From assembly GCF_907164915.1 (NCBI RefSeq), contig NC_061864.1:191889-255888 (forward strand): a stretch of DNA of 64,000 bases, read 5' to 3'. The number at the start of each line of letters is the position of its first letter. The first letter of the stretch is position 1. The position numbers were made by a program, and so were the translations under genes. The notes under the pieces are model-generated. The model was not told the origin of the DNA. It saw nothing but the letters and a program-made list of their open reading frames with translations, and did not search any database. Below, one piece after another: positions 55,932-64,000 of this stretch. Source of the DNA: Impatiens glandulifera. Lineage: Eukaryota; Streptophyta; Magnoliopsida; Ericales; Balsaminaceae.

Positions 55932-58900
55932 TTATTGATGCGTGCCAAATGGTTCCAGAAGTTCAAAGGGACTGCAGTTGAAAGAAAGATGATACAAATT
56001 ATTCTAATATATATATATATATGATTACTAATTAATTACTTACACGATGGTTCCACGATATAGTTGACGCTGATTGTTTTCCATGACATCCAATATGTTA
56101 CCATTCTCCTCCCATGGCCATCCTCTTGAACAACCAGCTGCTGCTGCTGCTGCTGATGGACTCCAGATCTATATAACAAAACAACAATAATATTAATAAT
56201 ATCAATTATATATATATATATATATACATAATCAATCACTCCCACCTTTATAGTTGCGTCAATTCCACTGGTAGCCACAACACAATCGGATGGATGGCTC
56301 TGGATACAGTTCACAACTATATATATATATATATAAACCAAAACTTATAATAATTAATTAAGATTAATTATATATATCAAATGAAATGATGATCAACTAA
56401 TTAATTAATTAATAATACAATACATACATACATACATACATACATACATACCAGCTTCATCTCCTACAAGCATTCTTATCAATCTACCTGTTCTTTTCTC
56501 CCAAATAAACCATCTTCCATCATCACTCCCACTCCCAATATATTCACCTTATTCATTCACAAACATTTATTTTTATAATTCAACAAATATATACATATAT
56601 TCTTTCACCATGCATCCATTCAATTCAATTCAATTCAATCAAATACCTTTCTGACCAAGAAAACTAGCTTGTTTTATATCAGTTCCCACATTACAGTGCC
56701 CTACATATCGCTGCTTCATATCAACAGCTACTTCAGGCAGCTGCAAAGATTAATTAAAACGCTCCAAACATTGTCAACAACAAAAAATATACAAGTACTA
56801 TGTCTAGCTATCTATCTATCTATCTATCTAGAGATGAAGAACAAAACCTTGTAAGTACTAGTGCGAGAAAATGATGAAAGGGAGGAGGAACTACATGAGC
56901 CATTTGCACGACTTCTCACATTTATACTGTCACGTCGAATGTTGTTGGATGATTCAATCTCACGCCCTTCATCGTCGACTTCTCGCAATATTGATGTTTC
57001 AAGTTCCTCATCATAATCATCTTGGGAAACATCATCAATATTTGCCTCTGGGTGGTACAGTATGTCACTCAATGATAACCCTCCTCTTCCTTTTCGAGGT
57101 CCTGACCTTGGCCCTTCACCATTTTCCTTGTCTTTTGTTTCAGCTTCAGCTATTGAAATGAACCCCCCCGCTAATAAAAATATTCAAATTACTGAGAGGA
57201 GAAGCACTAGCTACACTAATTTCTGGTTAAGAACTCAACTATTTCAACTCCATTAAGGGAAAACCTACGTACGTACTCTGAAGAGACAACATAAAGGGAT
57301 CGAGGGAAGATATGACTTTGAGCAATAAAAATGTACGTATGGGAGAATTAAATTTCCAAAATTGTAAAAGGAGATCGATCATGACTGCAAGTGATGCGCA
57401 AGATTGAATGCCAAAAACAACCTGCAGCAAGCTGGGCTTTGATGTTCTCCACAGTTTCTGTAACCGGAGAATCATGTGGTGCTAATGCTTGAGCAGCAAG
57501 AGCAAAGTCCAAGGCTTCTTTATGCTTTCTCAACTGTATGCATGCATGCATGAGAGGAATATATTAAAGTCCAAAGACAGTTTACAAGAGACATGTGTTG
57601 ATATATAATAGAATAGAACTTATGTTATTATAGGTACAAATCCAGGCACCACATGCAATACCTGAAGACTATATATATATATATAGATATTTGCATAAAA
57701 AATTCTTATACTATTTCCCATGGCTGCGCAATTGTTTGGAGAGATTAAACTATTGACAATAATACCTGCAACAAGGCTTCCGATTGTAGGTGGAGTGCCC
57801 TGTAAGAATAAGAGTCAATCTTCCGTGCAGCATAACAATCTCTTATGGCCATATGAACATCATTTTTCCACTTCCGCTGAAACAAATGGTAATAGTTCCT
57901 TATAAATTTCACTACACACATATCTTTAGTATCTAGACAATGACAGTGACAATGACAAAGATCAAATATTATTTTCCAATAACCTTAAGCAATAAAGCTG
58001 CACGCACGCATAAACATCTATGCAATAGCACAGCACCAATTCCATTGAAATAACTATCTAAGACTTCATTGCAAGACTCGATACCATAAAAATAGTTTGT
58101 GTCCTCGTTTAAGCAATTTTCAGCAAACTCAACCAGCTTTCTGCACTTGTCAAGCTGTAAATAACATTAAGTGATGAGAGTAAACAGCCATGTCATAACG
58201 AGTGGGATCAAATGAAGGGAAAAATATGCACCTTATTAAAAACACTGTTTCCTGAAGACATTCCATTCAAGAGCGAGGAAGATGGCAATGACTCTAATTT
58301 AACTCCATCGAGTGTGGGACTGTAACTTGTCAACTTTGAACAATCCCTTGAGTTGTATTGTTTGGCATTTCCACTTCCTGAAAAAACGTAGAAGTAAAGA
58401 TAAGCAAGCATAAATGAATTAATAAATTTGACTGATAGATAATGAAAATGTAGCTTAATTAAAAATATATAGTAGCAGACAACAAGAATAGATCAGATTA
58501 CCACCAGTTTTTTCTTAGCAAAAAAAAAAAAAAAAAAAAAAAACATTTTCTATTTGAATTTATGACAATTACAAATCCTCTCTGCCCATTTTGTACGTAG
58601 AGATGATGACGAAACTAATGAAGATTTTTTATTTGATAATTGTCATCTGGAGGAAATTCACAAAGAGTAGGAATTGGTCATTATCCCTGATCAAGTATTT
58701 TGAGATGCACATTAATTTGTTGTTGCAATCTATGCGTAATTGGAAATTTGAGGAATTCTAGAGGCTTAGGAGAAGAATCTATGATCATATTTGGAAGGCA
58801 GATTTTGGTCATTTAATTGCAGGATTTTTGATAATTAAGTTATCCAACACTTGTTGTCCCAATTGGTTACGTACTTTGTAATTAAAGAGTGATATGATGA

Positions 58901-60815
58901 TGTTATTCAGCTAGCTAGCTAGCACTAAAATGTTTATGTCTTGGAGCTTTTTTCTTCTCATTAATTAATTATATACACTTTGTAATATTTAATTTATAAA
59001 ATAATAAAAAATCAAAAGGAAATATACCATGATTCACATCCATCAGGTATACATGTTCGGCACTGTAACTGAGAAGCACTTCGTCTCCTTGAGGACTGAA
59101 TGCAACGTGAGTGAGATGTAAACTTGAACGATCCTGCTGATTGATTATAAAAATTAATTCAATGATGGCCATATATAATAAACACGTACGTACGTACGTA
59201 CATAGTAATAAATAAATAATTAATTAATTAAGAACTAACGTGGTGGTCAGATAGATGCATTGGACAGAAGTAGCTGACACAGGGGGGAGGTGGACCCAAT
59301 TTGTTGTTGTTGTAAGATGACGACGACTCATGTGGTGGTGGAAGCATCCGTCTATCATACAAGCGTGCAAATGCATCACTGGAAACATCCAATATTGCGA
59401 AATCATCATCATCATCATCAATCATCATTCATCAAAAAAGGATGTGAATGAATTAGTTACCTTCCACCCACAAGAAGCAAATGAGGTCTAGTGGAGCTAA
59501 TGTCACATGACTTCAAAGAAAGTAACTGCTTTGGAGGTTCAGCTAAAGACCTCTTTGCTCCGCATCGCAAGTCAAGCTGTACTAATAATGAATTAATTAA
59601 TTAATTAATTGAGAGAGAGAGAGCAAGAGCATGCATGTATTAAACATCTCAATTACCAAGCAAGCAAGCAAGCAATTATATCCCTATATTCCTATAGATA
59701 GATTATAACTCACTAAGACATTGCGGCAGTGTTGATGAGATGATCCAGAAGCAGCAGCAGCAGGAGGAGGACAAGATGAACACTCCCGAAAGTCATGCTG
59801 CCTCAACGTTCCATCTTCACTTGCACTCCATACAACGTTAGGGTTTCCATTCTCCACCTATATATTAAATTAAAAGATTGAAAAATAATTAATTAGGAAA
59901 CAATTAAGATGCATGGAATTACTTACAGCTAACTTTTTAACTCTCCCACGGTGACACTGGAAAAGAGATGATGGATGATCATCCATTAATCCTGACGTTC
60001 CTGCTAGTCGGGACAGATTAAAAAGGCGTACCTGACAGAGATAATTAATTAAGAAATGAATCAATATATAATCTATATATATATCTCAAAATTAAGTGAG
60101 ATGAAATCATGTGTTAGCAGTATGCACCTGGGAATCTCCAGCAGCAGATAGCAGTAAGTGGTCAGATGTTTTAGGAAGAAATTTTGTACAGAAAATGTTT
60201 TCTGAGTGACCTGTCTGAATAGTTGAGAGAAGTTTGCGAGATGAATAACTCCATATGTTAATCTGCATGCATGTATGTATTGAAATGGGGGGGAGATTCA
60301 ATTAATTAATTAATTAATTAATTAATTATGAAGAAATAAAGTAGAAATCTCCAGTACCCACCCGAGCATCATCTGATCCAGAAATAAGGAGTGATCCCGA
60401 GGAATTCCATGAAATAGCATTAACACAACCAGTATGGCCCTGTAGTGTAGAAGGAAGAAGAAATTATAATTAAGTTGTTAATAAATAATTAGGTAAGGGT
60501 GGTGGTAACTCTGTATCTACCTAGCTAGCTAGCTACCTGTAACTCGGTTTCAAGTGAAAGTCTCCGTAGAAAAGAGGAGTGCATTTGAGGAGTGCGTTCC
60601 GGCGGCCCCTACAATTAATTAAAAAAAAAAAAAAAAAAAAGGCATTGATTTGATTGAAACAGATCATAGACAGACAGGTTAAAGTTACTTGCTACTAACT
60701 AACTACGTACTACTACTCGGTGGCCAAGAGATCGGCGCTCAATCATGTGGTTGATATTGCCATCGCCAAAACAACACCGTCGTCGTCGTGACTCCTCCTC
60801 CTCCTCCTCCTCCAT
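55932..60815 (-). CDS. ASG2: WD40-TPR protein ASG2 (WDTC1/DCAF type)
   Basis: About 19 exons. In order: an acidic start MEEEEEEESRRRRC (GAG repeat); WD40 repeats with HTGCVNAISWNSSGSLLISG then SDDARINIW, HSENIFCTKFLPKTSDHLLL, CHRGRVKKLAV, NPNVVWSASEDGTLRQHDF, LLLVGGSDAFARLYDRRML and LTHVAFSPQGDEVLLSYSAE. A TPR part follows (AALLLKRKWKNDVHMAIRDC, KHKEALDFALAAQALAP), then an acidic linker (LSLSDILYHPEANIDD), and final WD repeats (RYVGHCNVGTDIKQASFLGQ, GSGSDDGRWFIWEK, VNCIQSHPSDCVVATSGIDA). The layout matches Arabidopsis ALTERED SEED GERMINATION 2, a DDB1-CUL4 substrate-receptor candidate affecting ABA response and seed germination. An Ala run (SPSAAAAAAG) and a short last exon (55932-55971, VPFELLEPFGTHQ) make the C-terminus shorter than in Arabidopsis. 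Several DWD-type WDxR motifs were not checked. Confidence 0.92.
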
Positions 60816-62220
60816 GATAATAAATATTTCACAAACCTGCATACAGATCAGGGGAAGGAAGGAAGACCAGACATTTATTAGGGCTTTCCACGTTAATTAG
60901 ATTGATTTTGTTAATCTAAAACAACTAATTCCCAAATTAACATGTTCCTCCTTCAACTAACATATTTTTCATTTATTCACATTATAACTCATTTATTTTT
61001 TAATATATATATTTAAAACTATTATTTTTATAAATTTAATTATTTATATTTTGATATATATATATATTTATTTATTTAAAACTATTACTTTTATAAATTT
61101 AATTATTTATATTTTAATATATATATATACACATATATTTCCATTATTATTTATATAATATAATAAATATTTACTTTACCATTCTCATAAATAATTGATA
61201 AATATTAATAAATTTAAAATATTTTAATCATAACATTATAATAATTTAATAATTCATAAAAATATTTAAATCATCCTTCTCAAAATTATTGACGATTTTG
61301 TTAAGACATTATTGACTACTATCTAACATGATATTGGTCACACCTCTCACAAATAGTTAATTTTAGATTTTATGTTAGAGTGGTTGGTTGATTAACATTT
61401 TTTGTTTAAATTTTTATTATCATTTCTCAATTACTTAATCTCGTAATGTTTGTTTTTGACTTTGTTTGGTGTCACTTCCAACTATAATGTTTGTCATTTT
61501 ATTTAAACAATTCTCAATTAAGTTAAACATACAAAAATAAAAATTATTATATAAAATAATAATTGAAATATAATTTATAAAATAAATTAATTTGAAAATA
61601 AATAAAAAAAGAAGAAGTTAAAATTGGAGAATTGATTCAAACTTAATTACATTGAAGCATATACTTGTTCTAACATATGTATGACAGATATAAATAAATA
61701 AAATGAGCTCTCATTCACATTAATAAATAAAAAAATAAAATTTGGAAGAAATGATGATGATGTGACAAATATAATGACGCGTCTCTCTTATTTCCATCAT
61801 ATCACACCTCAAATTTTAACATATTTTATGTAAGATTTTATTATTATTTTGAAGAAGTCTCATTTATACTACATTTAAAAAAAAAATTAGAAATTAAATT
61901 TTTATATAATATATTAAAAAATCGTATTATTATAAAATATAAATATATTTATATTTATTTGTGTTGGTAATAAAAGCATTGTATTCTCCGCTGGTGGCTG
62001 GGCGAGGAAGGGGGTATTTATGTCTCTCTTTTTTTTTTCTACTATTCTCCCCGAGAGAAAAAGACGAGCACCCGTATCTCGGAGGTGTCAGCAGAGCGAC
62101 GCGGCGGGAGCGAGACAGACAAAGAGTAACGCTCCGGTGTCTCCGCCGCCAACGTCCTGAAAAGCATATATATATATATTCCTTGTTTGTTAATCGGGCA
62201 TATTCTTATGATCTGTTGGA
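60816..62220. promoter_or_regulatory. Divergent intergenic region, ASG2 and hydrolase gene
   Basis: 1.4 kb between the two start codons, AT-rich from about 60,880 to 61,960 with an imperfect ~65-bp direct repeat (TTTAAAACTATTATTTTTAT.. at 61,011 and 61,074). 61,975-62,220 is GC-richer, likely the 5' UTR of the hydrolase gene; a 93-codon open frame there (61,961-62,242) overlaps the true start and shows no domain. Confidence 0.45.
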
Positions 62221-64000
62221 ATGTCGTCGTCGTCGGCGCTAATCAACCTCCCTCCGGCAACCCAGTTTCCCAGATTATCCATCACTTGTTCTACATTTCG
62301 GAATTCTCACTGGACCAATAGGTTCTCCATCACACCGCCTCTACTGACCCATTTCCAGGTACTTACACTTCTCTTTTACTCCCATCATTCCTTCCTTAAT
62401 CAATTTGTAAAGGGAAGAACAACATAATTGATATGTTTGGATGCAGAACAGTGAATTCCTCCTCACCCCCCTCCCAAAATCTGTTCATTCTAGGAGAAGA
62501 CTACCTAAAGCTTCAATAGTAGATGAGGAGGGCCTTGCACATCGAACGGATGTCTTTCGCCCAGCTGATATCTTGGTACGAGTACTTCATTTCATCAAAC
62601 CACACACAATAAAATACTTCAATTCTACTTTTATTTTTAACTTATATGCAGCACAACCCTTTTTTCAATTTCAGGCATATGATCTAATTCAAGGAGCAAA
62701 TGTAATCATCTTTCTTCCCCCTTTATAATGGATTTTACACCATACAGTATATCAATGTAACACTCATTCCATCATTACGGAAAATTTAATTAGGACAAAC
62801 GCTAAAGCTGACCTTATTCAATTATCTTGATCCCACATAAATAATTATCAATCTAACAGGTAAGATGGAGTTATATTATGGACAAGTCAGTACCCCATCC
62901 TCCAACAGCTGTTCTCGTTCATGGAATTTTAGGCTGTAGGAAGAACTGGGGTAGGTACCCCCTACTTTCCTTCTTTGCATTTTCTTTTATTATCCTATGC
63001 ACCAAATCTGACATCCTATTATCTCTCTTTTTTTTCTTCTACTAATTTTAACTTCAACCCTTTCAATAAAAGATACTCGAGTCTCCCCTGTATCTATTCT
63101 TGTTCCAGCTTACATAACTCTAGTAAATTTTTGAACGTCGCAGGAAGTTTTGCTCGAAGATTGGCGCAAGAATTCCCAAAATGGCAGGTGCATATCTTTG
63201 CCAAAGATGATGTTACTCTGTACAGTCCGAAAACTCAATATTGGGCTTGAACTTTTGCACAAGATATTTGAATTAGGACTTGAACTCCATACCATCCAAT
63301 TATTGCTTGAACTTGCTAAATATCAAATTAGTGCTCAGTCATAACAGCATCAAGATTTTGTTTGAGTTAGCCTCATCCCTTTTTCCTTTTAATCGTTGAA
63401 CTCATTTACATTGATAGGACTGTCTATGTCATTCATTAATATGCCCATCCAAGTTAGATTCATTCATTAATTAGCCCAACCGAGTTAGGAATCACCTGAT
63501 GTTACCCTGCATTTAGCACCATCCACTACCATCTAATAAATTAGTTTGATGGCCAAACACTTTCTGCATCCAACTTCATAAAAGCTATATCTGTCAGAAG
63601 CCCTTCCGTTTCAGATATATTATCAAATATCAGTTTATTTTCTTTAACGTTGATATAGCATTAGCCCAAATTTCCTTTGGATCCCAATTCCAATAGGATC
63701 GTTATTTGCATCATGGTTCTGTTTTTAAGACTTGAGGAATTTCTGAATGATTTGGCAACATAAAGAGTGAATTTTTGTGTTCTTCTTTACCCCTTTGTGG
63801 GTTTTTTTGGAAACTAGTATTGTATCACATTACAATTCCATTGAAAAATCGTCAAGGATAAAATTGAAAGTGTCTTTTTTTTGCTTTGTGTTGTTTAATG
63901 TGGTATATAAATTATTTTCTAGATCATGATCCAGATTATACTGTATTTTTTTTGCTTCATTTGGTATAGAGTTTTTTTTTTTGTAGATCATGATCAAATT
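62221..64000 (+). CDS. Alpha/beta hydrolase, 5' part (cut by window end)
   Basis: Five exons can be read: 62221-62358, 62447-62575, 62675-62701 (27 bp), 62860-62950 and 63144-63187, all with GT/AG borders and consistent phase. The protein begins MSSSSALINLPPATQFPRLS, Ser/Thr-rich and weakly basic, a plausible plastid or mitochondrial transit peptide. It continues LAYDLIQGANVRWSYIMDKS, PPTAVLVHGILGCRKNWG and SFARRLAQEFPKWQ. LVHGILG is the oxyanion-hole HG segment after strand beta-3 of alpha/beta hydrolases; SFARRLAQEFP leads toward the next strand. The catalytic Ser, acid and His lie beyond 64,000. The remaining 63,188-64,000 appears to be intron. It resembles plant ABHD11-like hydrolases; the substrate is unknown. 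Confidence 0.85.

Noticed and set aside
61961..62242. Arg-rich 93-codon plus-strand frame
   Set aside because: It overlaps the hydrolase start in another frame and no family similarity is apparent; more likely 5' UTR.
1..64000. Bacterial-type defence or operon system
   Set aside because: All recognised genes are nuclear plant genes with introns and intergenic transposons; no prokaryotic gene clusters or ribosome-binding patterns are present.

Overview
This is nuclear DNA of a flowering plant, most likely a eudicot. The genes are intron-rich, intergenic DNA is very AT-rich with many (TA)n, (ATT)n and (GA)n microsatellites, and several plant transposon superfamilies are present. Protein matches are to plant-specific or plant-type families (A-6 ERF factor, ZYP1, TL29, EXORDIUM-like, ASG2). 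Nothing in the sequence fixes the species.

Layout: bases 1-17,700 form a transposon-dominated block. It holds a decayed Ty1/copia body (about 1.48-2.69 kb) beside a hAT-like end; a CACTA terminus and a decayed transposase (2.88-5.57 kb); two inverted arrays of an 88-bp minisatellite (6.0-7.2 and 14.0-15.6 kb), the right one ending in a textbook Helitron 3' terminus; a long-armed foldback element (8.02-9.00 kb); a recent ~1.42-kb tandem duplication (10.1-12.7 kb); and a Tourist-like MITE with TTA target duplications (16.8-17.7 kb).

From 18 kb on, genes dominate: an ERF/DREB A-6 factor (+, 19.1-20.2 kb); an SC35-type splicing factor (-, 22.7-25.5 kb, eight exons that close in frame to 290 aa); a MULE remnant (25.9-26.9 kb); a young, structurally complete Ty3/gypsy element (27,993-33,030) with 344-bp LTRs, a GATAG target duplication and one 1,468-codon gag-pol frame; a small EAR/zinc-ribbon protein (+, 35.7-36.4 kb); ZYP1 of the synaptonemal complex (-, 38.1-44.7 kb); an EXORDIUM-like secreted protein (+, 45.6-46.7 kb); thylakoid-lumen TL29/APX4 (-, 46.9-50.3 kb); a second intergenic block with Helitron and hAT-like ends (50.4-53.9 kb); a predicted plastid protein (-, 53.9-55.3 kb); ASG2/WDTC1-type WD40-TPR protein (-, 55.9-60.8 kb); and the 5' part of an alpha/beta hydrolase gene (+, from 62.2 kb) cut by the window end.

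The genes do not form a pathway; they are ordinary neighbours, with convergent pairs (ERF/SC35, EAR protein/ZYP1, EXL/TL29) and divergent pairs (ZYP1/EXL, ASG2/hydrolase). I found no convincing new gene system. The most unusual structure is the Helitron-associated block at 5.8-15.8 kb, which combines inverted minisatellite arrays, tRNA-like pol III box sequences and nested duplications. The gypsy element is notable because a seemingly intact reading frame carries substitutions at a catalytic RT residue and at an integrase zinc ligand. Exon boundaries come from reading splice sites by eye and from family knowledge; no alignments were run.
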